Source: Agelas oroides (Eukaryota > Porifera > Demospongiae > Agelasida > Agelasidae). Taken from it: DNA of 64,000 bases. Positions 28,901-50,700 of this stretch are shown piece after piece (the first letter of the stretch is position 1; every line of letters begins with the position of its first letter). The position numbers and the translations under genes are program-made. The notes under the pieces were generated by a model, which ran no database searches, had not been told where the DNA came from, and was given only the letters and a program-made list of their open reading frames with translations. The stretch spans positions 8,317,837-8,381,836 of the forward strand of contig OX422186.1 of the NCBI GenBank assembly GCA_949130485.1. The letters run 5' to 3'.

Positions 28901-31565
28901 TCACTCCCAGACCACATTCCATCTGGTTGGCAAGTTCGTGTCACATTTCCCTCTAGATTGAATCCCTCACTGCAGTTATAGGTTGCCTCTGAACCAATGG
29001 TTCTTCCCGTAAGGACAACCCGTCCACCAACAGGATCCATCAGAGTATTGCAGTTCACTTCAACTGCACACACATTCATGCACATGTATACATAAAACAA
29101 ATTACAGGAGTTTGATTGTACAGTGGCTTCACAAGACTCTGTCTGTTTAGCATGCAGACATGCAGTAAAACAATCAGCTTCTATCACCTGACTTTTCATA
29201 ACAATCCGCATGCATGTGAAGTTAGAAACCTGCATGTATAATTATACCTTCACAAGTAGGCTCATTCCCAGACCACATTCCATCTGGTTGGCAAGTTCGT
29301 GTCACATTTCCCTCTAGATTGAATCCCTCACTGCAGTTGTAGGTTGCCTCTGAACCAATGGTTCTTCCCGTAAGAACAACCCGTCCACCAGGAGGGTCCA
29401 TTAGAACGTCACAGTTCACTTCAACTGCACACACATTAATTTAATGGACACACACAAAAAGATCATGATGACAATCTAATGTATGGTAGCTTCACAAGAC
29501 CCTGTATGCATCCCAATTATAACACCTGCGTTATTAGTAATAGTTGGCTTCTGTCTCTTGATTCATGGTCTGAATTACATGCATCGACAGTCAATAAACC
29601 ACCGTGACTGTTAGTCTTGCAAGCCACACCCTTCGCAGAGAGGAAGGGTCTGGTCACGCTGCAACCATCGAGTTGTCACCAAGGAACGCAATTATCGAAC
29701 GTAGTGGTTAGACAATAATTTAAGATGCTGACATTCCGCTAAACACGTTGTAACGTAATTGCTACTCCATGACAATGGATGCGATCTACAAAGAGCGTGG
29801 ATCTGATTGGTCAGGTCAAGTCTCTGCCGTGGTGACAACTTGATGGTTGCAGTGTGACCAGACCCTTCCTCTCTGCGAAGGGTGTGGTTTGTGAGACTAT
29901 GTGACTGTCTGCATGCAAAGTTATAAATTCTACAAAACATACCGCAATTATTACTGCTGTCTGGTACTAGTCCAGTGCTGCACTGTTGAACACAGGTATC
30001 ATTCTGATAGAAGCTGCAACATCCGTTTGACAGGCCACTGGTACAGAAACCAAGTCCAACATTACATGTGGTGTTGCAAGCTGTTTGAAGTAGAAAATAT
30101 TGCATGATAAGATGCCATGCACTGGCTGCAGGAATCGTGTACAAAAACAAGGCCAGTATTCAGACTGAGTAAGTCATCTTGTCTGCATTCAGCTATTCAT
30201 ATGCACCCTTTCACAACAGCTAATGCACCTAATTGCACTGATTGTTCTAGTCTTTTTATGCAATACAATTATTGTGTGTGCATGGTTGTTCTATATAGAG
30301 GGACTAATTGATGCTCGGACGCTTAAGAAACGTTGCGCCATTCAACTCCAAACAGTCTTCTACCCGGGATTTAGCAAACGACAAGCACCTATCCTCGGAA
30401 AAAAGATTCTACTGTCTGATAATCATGTATTATATCGCGTCGCTAGCCAAATTTGGCAATTGCTGCAGCATGGTATGGGCTCGTAGGCAAGGCCAATGGA
30501 AGGGCAAGAACTTTGGTATTTCCTTTTCGGAGGAGGCAGCAAAACAGTTACGCGTTGTTTTTATAATGTATTTTCGGATGTGATTTTCTATCCCCACGTT
30601 TAGGGTATCGAAAACTATCCCAGCACCAGTATGTCTTGTTGCTCTGATGGTCTGGCACAGTTGCTACCATGCTTAGACCTTTGAAGTCTGTGGTCCGAAA
30701 ATGTATCAGTCTGAGAATAATTTTTTGCCTCTAGTCACATGCCGTAGTAGATCTACTCAAGAACCAGTCTGGTAACTAAAAATCATTTTTCCACATGCAC
30801 AACGGTGACCTTATTATAATAAACAGTTCTCTTGTAACTTCTCCTTACACTGACCTACACCTTGTACATGCATGACCACTGGGGCACCATGCAACCCAGC
30901 CATATCTGCATGGACCATCATGCAGATATGGCAAGTGCCATATGTATATAGCTTACAATGTGGTCGTTCAATGGGTGGGGAACTCAGCATATAGCCCCAG
31001 TAGTAAACTCTACAACTCACAAATGGTGACTGAAAGACATACGTGAACAGTGGTTGGTGTTGTTGGCGAGGTTGGATCGCGTAGGACTGATGCAAATAGC
31101 GCAGTCGGTTCTGGCGGATGTGTTTAGAGTTCCATCCGCTGGAGTTGTGCGAATATCAACTGTACTGCCTTGTATACTGGGGCTCCATTCAGACCCAGAA
31201 CCGCCATCCACGCACCCAAATTCGAATTGAGAGAGGAGTGTGTTTCCGTCGCATTCAGACTGTGTTCCATTGCAAGAGAAGTTTGCAACTACCGACACGA
31301 AACGGTAAGTGTCTCGCGTGCTTCCCGCAGCAAGACAGACAACGTTGTACCCAAGGAGCAGTACGAGCGGGCGCTGGCCCGCGTTGTTATCACCCGATTG
31401 CACCGCAAAGGCCTCTGAGATCAGTCCTTCTGTGCTAGCCGTGTCCTTTCTACCCAACTCGCTGCCTTGTATCAGTGAACACTGGACCTGGGACTGGCCT
31501 CTTGTGCACAATAGGCAGGCAAAGAAAAGGAACGCTACCGCAGCAAAGATTTTGCTACCTTCCAT
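25955..31565 (-). CDS. Gene C: compact two-sushi transmembrane receptor of the cluster family
   Basis: Six phase-1 exons: 31565-31043, 30080-29943, 29424-29248, 29063-28887, 26347-26267 and 26052-25955; 398 codons. Residues 1 to about 24 are a signal peptide (hydrophobic AAVAFLFFACLL); the 8-Cys N-terminal domain follows to about residue 174; the Cys-rich module with a CC pair spans 175-220; two nearly identical sushi domains span 221-338. A Ser/Thr/Pro-rich linker (339-365, ending GAATIAG) reaches the membrane helix (GIVVGLVLFLVLLVVTVAVV). The tail is only about 9 residues (HKRRNHHF), so direct signalling is unlikely without a partner. This is the shortest intact member and the simplest form of the plan. 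The intron before the linker exon, 2.5 kb, holds a SINE and two DNA transposons. Confidence 0.87.
26529..26597 (-). mobile_element. tRNA-derived SINE head in gene C intron
   Basis: The minus strand shows a tRNA-like A box (GGCCTAGTGGTTAAAGC), a GGACTGTGAACC anticodon region and B box (GGTTCCAGTCCC) between GCTTGTG and CACTTGTAGC. It lacks a clean acceptor stem, so a SINE head fits better than a gene. The body probably extends left to about 26430. Confidence 0.6.
26648..27050. mobile_element. hAT-type MITE
   Basis: 403 bp with ends CAGTGGCGTAGCCAGG and CCTGGCTACGCCACTG, the termini used by a widespread hAT group. The flanking octamers CCATCAAA and TGATCAAA match at 6 of 8 positions. No transposase. 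Confidence 0.85.
27171..28581. mobile_element. 1.4-kb TIR DNA element in gene C intron
   Basis: Ends TTACGGTGACCGAGTAGGGC and, inverted, TTACGGTGGCCAAGGAGGGC continue into GCCATTCC. TTAG flanks both sides. Subterminal CCAATC/GATTGGAAATG repeats occur at both ends, a usual site of transposase binding. No transposase-like frame was recognised, so it is non-autonomous or decayed. Confidence 0.8.
29613..29898. mobile_element. Palindromic MITE between gene C exons
   Basis: 286 bp with inverted ends of about 60 bp (AGTCTTGCAAGCCACACCCT; complement at the right). Its ends resemble the AGTCTCGTGCCCAGACC group at 36 kb. Confidence 0.85.
30081..31042 (-). other. Gene C intron 1
   Basis: About 960 bp between leader-domain exon and Cys-rich exon. 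I see no further exon, element or RNA gene. Confidence 0.6.
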
Positions 31566-31603
31566 TGTTCACTCCACTGGTCATCAAATTGAAACTCAGC
31601 TCT

Positions 31604-31610
31604 TCTTATA
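31604..31610 (-). promoter_or_regulatory. Possible TATA box of gene C
   Basis: TATAAGA on the minus strand lies about 40 bp upstream of the gene C start codon, a spacing that would fit a TATA box with a short leader. It is the best core-promoter match seen among the family genes. Confidence 0.35.
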
Positions 31611-31729
31611 GCTGCATGCGTGCATACATGCATGCAGCTAAGAATCCTTCCGCCTGTTTTTATTATTATTTAAAAAAAATTAATTTCTGCATACAGCAGG
31701 GGTCCATGAGATAGCTGAGCTAATATGGT

Positions 31730-32190
31730 ACATGAACCTATACCAATACATAGGATTCTATAAGTCTCTTAAATGCTAAATTACTAGGTACTTCAACTAC
31801 GTAAGGTGGGAGACTATTCCAGAAACGAGACATGTGTGGAAAAAAGGAGTGGTAGTAGGCATTTGTTCTAGCAAAGGGTACATGTACAGAAAATAAGAAC
31901 AGGTTCGAGTGTCATATCTTGTGGGGGGATGAGGACGAAGTGTACCATCTGGGATGTAGCTAGTTCCATGCACAAACTGATGCATCATATTGGCCTTTAG
32001 TTGCAGCCTCCTCTGTGTAATGATGGGATGTTCAAGTGTGTCAACATGCTCTCATAGCCCATGTGCCAGTTTTTACAGCAGACTTTGCAGGCAAACTTTT
32101 GCACATCCTCCAGAAGAGATCTTTCTTTTGTAAGGTAGGGATCCCAAACTGAGCATGCGTACTCAAGATGTGGCCGAATACAGGCCTATT
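31730..32190 (-). mobile_element. LINE 3'-end fragment (CR1/L2-like C-terminus)
   Basis: Across frames the minus strand shows the conserved end of a non-LTR ORF2: a SVWDPYLTKERSLLEDVQ block, then LHRRRLQLKANMMHQF, and finally FFPHMSRFWNSLPP with a closing AFKRLI. The frame is broken at least once. It fills most of the 0.8-kb space between genes C and D. Confidence 0.8.
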
Positions 32191-32342
32191 CTGATCCAGG
32201 CCACGCCTGGGCTTGCCCTCATGCACGCACAACTAGGTTACTAATAAAGAACACTGACTCTTCAATGTATATACACGATGCAGAATGACACAAAACATAG
32301 TATACTGGTATTCGACAAAACTCTATTGATGCATGTGATCAT

Positions 32343-42219
<9,877 letters not shown>

Positions 42220-43084
42220 GAGAGATACAAGTTTACTAGCTTAATTAGTTAGCAACTAAACAGTTGATGTAACGCCTATACTAGCATGTAAGGGCGCAAG
42301 ACCACGACAGGACAGGCTTGGTATTTCAACAGCACATGAATACTTCCGCATAGCTCTAGATTTGCATGGATGTGAAACCGTGGTTGTTGGCTTCACGCAG
42401 AAGGCCATTTCCTGGAACTAGCTGGCTTTCTTCGTGAAATTGTGCGGGAAAGTCGTATCTGGTGTAAGCATCTCCCGCTTATGCCCTGGTGCAATGACGA
42501 AATGTTTTCCCAAAGCAGGTGCGGCTTCGTGTGCACAAAAATACATGTAACTAACAGCTTGCTGCATGGATTGTGTCAATAAGACGATCATACAATATGG
42601 AGACCCGTATTACCTATATATCCATGTGCTATAAAAAAAAAAGAAACAACTTGAATCATGGCAGTATAAGTTTTCATGGACTTTCTTGCATCTTCTTTTC
42701 CTCATCATCATCAGTCTGTTCCCACGAGTTCTCCTCTTTCTCCTCATTTTTCCCTTCCTCCCATTTCTCTTCGAAATTTACTACTTGGTTTGAGCTTATG
42801 TAGAAAGGATTCTGTATGACATTGCCACTATAAAAAAAAAAAAAAAGATGGAGTGAATTAGGTGAATGGAAAGCCTCATTTTCAGGTCCCCACCCAGCTT
42901 CTTGTCACTTGGAGTACAAAAAAGTAGGTGGGTTAGGCCCCTTCCATATTGCAAACAGGAAGCTGGGCAGGGCTCTGAGAACAACAATCCCTAGCTATAT
43001 AACTTGGACTTTGTAAACATAGTATTGTATACACAAATCCATCAGGTATATCTGAAAGAGGGGGGTGCATTGCGTACTTCAATG

Positions 43085-43261
43085 CAGTGGCATAGCGAAG
43101 GCCGGGCCTGGCCGGGCACGTGCCCGGCCAAGCACCATGTCCGTCCCGCTCATGTCACGCGATCTCGCACGAAGCGCGCGCGAGTGCTAGTGTTGTTAGA
43201 CTCCCTAGAGCTAGCGTACAGCAGGTACCCAGCCAATACCAATGACCTGGCTACGCCACTG
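43085..43261. mobile_element. hAT-type MITE with perfect 8-bp target duplication
   Basis: 177 bp starting CAGTGGCATAGC and ending GGCTACGCCACTG, flanked on both sides by CTTCAATG (43077-43084 and 43262-43269). The intact duplication suggests a young insertion. It has the same family ends as 26648-27050. Confidence 0.92.
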
Positions 43262-43315
43262 CTTCAATGTGCCCACATCGCATCCATGCAAATGACGCTT
43301 ATGTTAGGGTAGTCT

Positions 43316-43450
43316 ACAATCACTAGACTGGACTGATGGACTGGACTGGTGGACTGGACTAGTGGACTGGACTGGTGGACTGGACTGGTGGACTGGACTA
43401 GTGGACTGGACTGGTGGACTGGACCGGTGGACTGGACCGGTGGACTGGAC
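43316..43450. repeat. GGACTGGACTGGT tandem repeat
   Basis: Units of 10 and 20 bp. The sequence just left (GTAGTCTACAATCACTAGAC) is the inverse of the start of the 62-bp array at 43882. Confidence 0.92.
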
Positions 43451-43881
43451 TAAAAATCATTTTCTCTCTAATGAGAACTCACCTCTAGGGTTGCATTTGG
43501 AACTTTCCTTCACAGACTCTAGCGAGAATATTAACTAGATGACATGAAGCATGCACACTCAATCCTATAAAGCCTACTCGGCAAGCCTTGAGGCATCTAC
43601 CATTGGCAATACGGATGTCACTTGGAATGAGTCTTACTGGTTACTTATTATAATTATGTGGATTGATAATGCTTACAGATTGGGTACTGTAGTATACTCA
43701 AAGCTTAACAAGTGTACGTACAAGCCATTTATCCAACTGCAAGTGTCATATGTAGCTAGTGACTAGAGTCTTTACTAAAGACTTGTACTCAGACGGTTGT
43801 CTACACCATAACATGGAAGGAGAAAGTTATAGTTAAGTGATTTTTAGCACAAAAATGTCAGTCCACCAGTCCACTAGTCCA

Positions 43882-44439
43882 GTCCAGTGATTGTAGACTG
43901 CTACTATTAGTATCATAACTTTCATTGTAGTGTTTCTAAATCAGTCCAGTGATTGTAGACTGCTACTATTAGTGTCACAACTTTCATTGTAGTGTTTCTA
44001 AATCAGTCCAGTGATTGTAGACTGCTACTATTAGTGTCACAACTTCCATTGTAGTGTTTCTAAATCAGTCCAGTGATTGTAGACTGCTACTATTAGTGTC
44101 ACAACTTCCATTGTAGTGTTTCTAAATCAGTCCAGTGATTGTAGACTGCTACTATTAGTGTCACAACTTTCATTGTAGTGTTTCCAAATCAGTCCAGTGA
44201 TTGTAGACTGCTACTATTAGTGTCACAACTTTCATTGTAGTGTTTCTAAATCAGTCCAGTGATTGTAGACTGCTACTATTAGTGTCACAACTTTCATTGT
44301 AGTGTTTCTAAATCAGTCCAGTGATTGTAGACTGCTACTATTAGTGTCATAACTTTCATTGTAGTGTTTCTAAATCAGTCCAGTGATTGTAGACTGCTAC
44401 TATTAGTGTCATAACTTTCATTGTAGTGTTTCTAAATCA
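43882..44439. repeat. 62-bp minisatellite, 9 units
   Basis: Nine units starting GTCCAGTGATTGTAGACTGC at 43882, 43944 and so on to 44378, with few substitutions. A single diverged unit-like sequence is at 54150-54200. Confidence 0.95.
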
Positions 44440-44701
44440 ACAATATCTTGTTTGGAAATAACCACAAGTATACTATGGCATTAATAGATGTTTGAGGAAA
44501 AAAAGCAATAGCTTCGTTCAATGAAGAGAGTGGGCATATATTTTTGGAAGATTGCAGTCCCACAAATAAACAGACACTATATTGTACACATAGAAAAACT
44601 CCTATATGGATGATAAAATGGTCCATGCAGAGCCCACTTAATTTTTTCAGATGGGGTCTAGGAATGAAACTACATGGGACTGTGTGGTGTACTTTTATAA
44701 C

Positions 44702-47700
44702 TTACAAGGACGAAAAATTTGCCTGCATTCTGGATGCATGCTTTGTTGACTTCTGATGTTCCCTCAGCTGGTATATGCCCAATACGATGCACAAAATGAC
44801 GGTCAGTAGGATCACAAATGCTATGATGGCTCCCAGAATCAGTGCTGTGGTATTAAGATATAGTCCAATGGTCAAACAGACTAAAAAATTATATTCCCAA
44901 ATATCCAGTTTATTGTTGCTTGTAAACAGATAGTTGCAGCTGAATTGAGGTGAGGCTGGTTGACATAACACAAAGGACGTAATGTAGCCTCGTTCCCAGG
45001 CTCTCCCCCTCCTTAGCAGGGAGAGCCTGGGAACGAGGCTATAGCAAATGCAGATGAAAAGCTGGCAGACAAAAATATGTGACCACCTGTATCTTAAGCT
45101 AAGTTTCTGCTCAATGTTTCCTACTTATGAATCATGATAGGTTAAAGGTCTGGCTTGCAAGACTAAATATATCGTTTTTCATGACCTTATCTATGACCTT
45201 CTACAGTGTCACCATAGATTAGTGTCACAGAGATACGTAAGCTTACCAATCAGTACTGCTCTGTCCAGCCCCCCATTTCCAATAATACATAACTTTAATG
45301 GATCCAATTCATATCCATCGTTACATATTGAACACTCGGATAGATCATCGTCACACGTCTTGCAGAACCGGACATCACATGAAACTGCAGAGAAAATAAT
45401 TCCATTATTCAACAATGTCAGTGATTGCAGCTCGCTTGTTATTACTGTTTCTCATCACGTATAACGTTTTGCATTTCGTAAACTGAGCATACATTTAAGG
45501 TGGCGGTCTTTTGAAAGACCAGTCTAAAACAGTATTTATAGTAAACACGTTAATAGTTTTACCATACGTTAACTCACGCGAATGTATGAGATGCCTTGCA
45601 GCTGCATGCAGTTTATATATTTTTACTACAAGTCACACAAGAATCTGTATCAGTACGTACTGCAAGTCACGTGTAAACCCGTATCAGTACTACAAGTCAT
45701 GCAAGAATCCGTATCAGATACTGCAAATCATCCCAAATCACAATCTACTTACTACAGAAACTTTTAATGGATTAAATTTTCATAGCTAATTGTCCTTAGG
45801 GATAGTCCTTAGGGATAGTCCTTAGGGATAGTCACACATCAGCTCACCACAAGTGGGTTCTGTGCCTGACCATGTTCCATCAGCCTCACATCTACGTGTT
45901 ATATTCTCAGAGAGGGTATATCCGCTGATACAGTAGTAACTTGCAGTTGAACCAAGTGTGGTCATTGTGAAATTAACCTGTAGCTGGCCATTTGATGGAG
46001 TCTGTAGTCTTCCACAGTCCACAGCTACATTGAGGCAGGACATGATGACATAATAATCATTCTACTTTATGCTCACACATTGTACTTACGATCACAGGTG
46101 GGTGCAGTGTCTGACCACATCCCACTGGCCTCACAGGTGCGTGTTGCATTCCCAGACAGATTGTACCCTGCATTGCAGCTGTAGGTTGCAGTTGACATGA
46201 ATGTGGTTGTAATAAGAGTGATCTCGCCATTTAGAGGAGCAGCCAAAGTTCCACAATCTACAACTGTAGAGAAAGGGAATTGGTACTTAATAATGCCACC
46301 TCCTACAGTTTACTCTATACATTTATACCATAAGTGGAGATATAACGAAAATTAATGATCGAGACAATATAATTAATTTCGTACGCAAAGAATGCATTTC
46401 AATTAGCAAGTGAGTATGAATTCAGTTAATAAGCTCACCACAAGTGGGTTCTGTGCCTGACCATGTTCCATCAGCCTCACATCTGCGTACTATATTCTCA
46501 GAGAGGGTATATCCGCTGATACAGTAGTAACTTGCAGTTGAACCAAGTGTGGTCGTTGTGAAATTAACTCGCAGTTGCCCATTTGATAGAGTCTGTAGTC
46601 TTCCACAGTCCACAGCTACATTGAGGCAGGACATGATGACATAATAATAATTCTACTATAAGCTCACATATTGTACTTACGATCACAGGTGGGTGCAGTG
46701 TCTGACCACATCCCACTGGCCTCACAGGTGCGTGTTTCGTTCCCAGAGAGTGTGTACCCTGTGTTACAGCTGTAAGTTGCAGTTGACATGAATGTGGTTG
46801 CAGTGAGAGTGATCTCGCCATTTTGAGGAGCGGCCAAAGTTCCACAATCCACAACTATAGAGAATGGAAACTGGTATTTCATAATCTAGCTGGAATATAC
46901 TATACTATATACATATATATTATGCATGATATATATGTATTAATATGTCTCCTCCTACAGTTGACTACATACATTCATACTGAAATATAACTAGATTAAG
47001 ATTAATTACATTTGCAAAGAGTGCATTTTAGCTGATAGCAATTAATCAATTAGCAATGTTGTTTAATGAGCTCACCACAAGTGGGTTCTGTGCCCGACCA
47101 TGCTCCATCAGCCTCACATCTGCGTACTATATTCTCAGAGAGGGTATATCCGCTGATACAGTAGTAACTTGCAGTTGAACCAAGTGTGGTCGTTGTGAAA
47201 CTAACTTGCAGTTGCCCATTTGATAGAGTCTGTAGTCTTCCACAGTCCACGGCTACATTGAGGCAGGACATGATGACATAATAATCATTCTACTATAAGC
47301 TCACACATTGTACTTACGATCACAGGTGGGTGCAATGTCTGACCATGTCCCACTGGCCTCACAGGTACGTGTTGTATTCCCAGAGAGTGTGTACCCTGAG
47401 TTACAGCTGTAAGTTGCAGTTGACAGGAATGTAGTTGTAGTGAAAGTGATCTCTCCATTTTGAGGATTGGTCAAAGTTCCACAATCCACAACTACAGAGA
47501 AAGGCAAACTGGTCAAATCATAGCTCTATTAATCTGGAAATATATTGTACTTACAACCACAGGTGGGTGCACTGTCCGACCATGTCCCATTAGCCTGACA
47601 GGTGCGTGTTGCATTCCCAGAGAATGTGTACCCTGAGTTACAGCTGTAAGTTGCAGTTGACATGAATGTAGTTGCAGTGAGAGTGACCTCGCCATTTTGA

Positions 47701-50700
47701 GGATTGGTCAAAGATCCACAGTCTACAGCTGCAGAGAAAAGCAAACTGGTCATTTTTCCCCTTTAATCATGTTTAGTGCAATGGCAAAGGAAGGCCCAAC
47801 TAGCATGACTGTTAATATTAAGGGCACCTTACAAAACAAGTGACATACTCTGAGAACTTCATTGCTCTATTAATCTGGAATATATTATACTTACGATCAC
47901 AGGTGGGTGCAGTGTCTGACCATGTCCCACTGGCCTCACAGGTACGTGTTTTGTTCCCAGACAGATTGTACCCTGAGTTACAGCTGTAATTTACAGTTGA
48001 TGTAAATGTGGTTGCAGTGAGAGTGACCTCGCCATTTTGAGGGTTGGTCAAAGTTCCACAATCCACAACTGCAGAGAAAGGTTTGTAAATTGGTCATTCA
48101 TAGCTCTATCAATCTGGAATATAGACTAGTATCCTTACGATCACAAGTGGGTGCAATGTCTGACCATGTCCCATTAGCCTGACAGGTGCGTGTTGTATTC
48201 CAAGAGAGGATGTACCCAGAGTTACAGCTATAAGTTGCAGTTGACAAGAATATGGTTGTAGTGAGAATGATCTCGCCATTTTGAGGAGGGGTCAAAGTTC
48301 CACAATCCACAGCTGCAGAGAAAGATAATGCATGGCTCTAAATGTATATTTTGAGTAGAGTTCACACAGTGGCTAGAGTAAGCAGAAAAATAATTCTCTG
48401 TGGAATGCTAATGAAGGTATAATCCAATTGGGTGGAGCTGATTAGCAATTTGATTGGTTGAGGTATATCCACTGTTGATTAACAACAAGTTGATAGCCAA
48501 AGTGGTCTCTTGGATCCGCATGTAAAAAATGTACTTAATAGCTACATTCCCCAGACGGAGCAGCATGAGCCCGAAGGGTGAATGCTGCTTTTTTCTGGGG
48601 AATGTAACTAATTTGTTGGATGTTACCCCTAGCAACCCACTGTCACACCCATTATCATCTCCACCCATTCCACTTTGTGTTATTCAAGTTCAAAAATTTG
48701 GTTGCTAAGCAACATCCAAAAATTTACATGCAACTCAATGTTTTGTCTCATGTATGTAATCATGGTTATACTGCTGATTGAGACTAACACCTAATTAGTA
48801 CCATGGAACAAGCTAAACATATTTTATATATTAATTTTGGCTTTAGTAGTTGTTTGTTGTATTTTTTAATCTTGTTTGAGTTATAGCTTTGGCTAGTGCC
48901 TTGTAACATATTATACTTACGATCACAGGTGGGTGCAGTGTCTGACCATGTCCCATTGGCTTCACAAGTGCGTGTTTCATTCCTCGAGAGGGTGTACCCT
49001 GAGTTACAGCTGTAGTTTACAACTGACATGAATGTAGTTGTAGTGAAAGTGACCTGGCCATTTAGAGGACTGATCAAAGTTCCACAATCCACCACTATAG
49101 AGAAAGAGAACCGGTCTTTTAATTTACGGCTCCAGTAACCTGGACCATATTATACTTACGATCACAGGTGGGTGCAGTGCCTGACCATGTCCCACTGGCC
49201 TCACAGGTGCGTGTTTCATTCCTCGAGAGGGTGTACCCTGAGTTACAGCTGTAAGTTGCAGTTGACATGAATGTAGTTGCAGTGAAAGTGACCTGGCCAT
49301 TTAGAGGATTGGTCAAAGTTCCACAATCCACAGCTGCAGAGAAAGATAAATGCATTATACTTTACTCATAATCATAAGCAGGTATATAGTAACAGTGTCT
49401 GCATGGTCATGTTGTATAGCAGCTGCTCCAGAAAACCCATCGCCTGCCATTCATGGACAGCTAAACATGATCTTCCATTCATGCCACATAAGTAACTATT
49501 AACCCAGTGAGCATACAACTATAATTTAATCACTGGCCTGGTAAAGAGAAACAGAAAACAAAAGATTCTCAGTATTGCCTCATCCCAGGACTCAATTTTT
49601 GGACATTTCTATTCTCACACTGCTCTTGCTTTATATAATTCAAACAATATGGTATCTTGTATAGCCAGCTGTACATCTTAATTCCATGCCTCAACTTAAA
49701 ATAGTCAACCCCAAACTCACGATTGCAAGTTGGGTCACTGCCGGTCCATGTGCCACTAGCCTGGCAAGTACGCGTGTTGTTCCCATTCAGTGTGTAACCA
49801 GTGTTGCAAGTGTAGGTGGCAGTTGCACCCACGAGAGTTCGGTCCTGTCCTTGTGGGTTGTAGCTCAACATTCCATTTGTAATGGTCAGAGAACCACAGT
49901 CAGCAACTATAGTACAAAGATAAACTGATATGCAGTGACAAGTATGTAAACTACATAATAGTGTACACAAGGAGTCATAGACAGAACATACTTTACATAA
50001 CAAAGGATACTAGCTATAACAAACAAGCCAGTGTAATTGCTTTGTGCGTTATGTTATATTACATGCATCAGGAAGCCACTGTTAGCAGCCAAGAGAGATG
50101 TGTAACTTCCCATGCACATGGTGTTTTCATAGACATCGCAACAGGCATGGTTGAAGCACTTCATCTGACCCGGAATGTTACAAGCTGAGTTGCATGTTGA
50201 TTCAAAAAGAGTGAGTACACATGCAGTAACTTACCACAATCAAAGTTGCTGTTGGGTACCAAGGGAGATGAGCAACTTCTCACACACATGTCATTCTCAA
50301 AGAAGTTGCAACAGCCACTGCCCAAACGATTGAGACATCTCATCAGGCTGGGTTGCATAGTGTTACAAGCTGAGTTGCAGGCTTAGAGGATAGGAGTGAG
50401 CGTGTGTTGCATGTGCATGGGATCGGGAGAAGAGCAAAGACAAATATCCATATACTGAGAGATTGCACAGCAATCAAGCCCTAGAGCACAACTAAGGTAT
50501 TTGACTCACCCCCTTTCCCTGACACATGAGATTAGGTCAGATGGTGTGCATATCAGGAGCTTATGAACTTCACGGCACTCATACGCTCCTAGCCCAGAGG
50601 AGGTTGAAAGCTAGTAATTAGTGCTACGTGAATGATGTAATCATACAGACTACCAGACCTCGCTAATTACTAGCTTCCAACCTCCTCTGCTCCTAGCCAT

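Larger units (their letters stand above)
42220..44701. other. D-E intergenic region
   Basis: No gene. It holds the hAT MITE at 43085-43261 and a palindrome/satellite complex from about 43309 to 44439. The stretch 42220-43076 shows only short homopolymer runs. Confidence 0.6.

Noticed and set aside
43882-44439. CRISPR array
   Set aside because: Units are contiguous 62-bp repeats without distinct spacers, and the genome is eukaryotic.
48408-48668. Small minus-strand open frame
   Set aside because: Intronic in gene E, without family pattern or splice-compatible borders.
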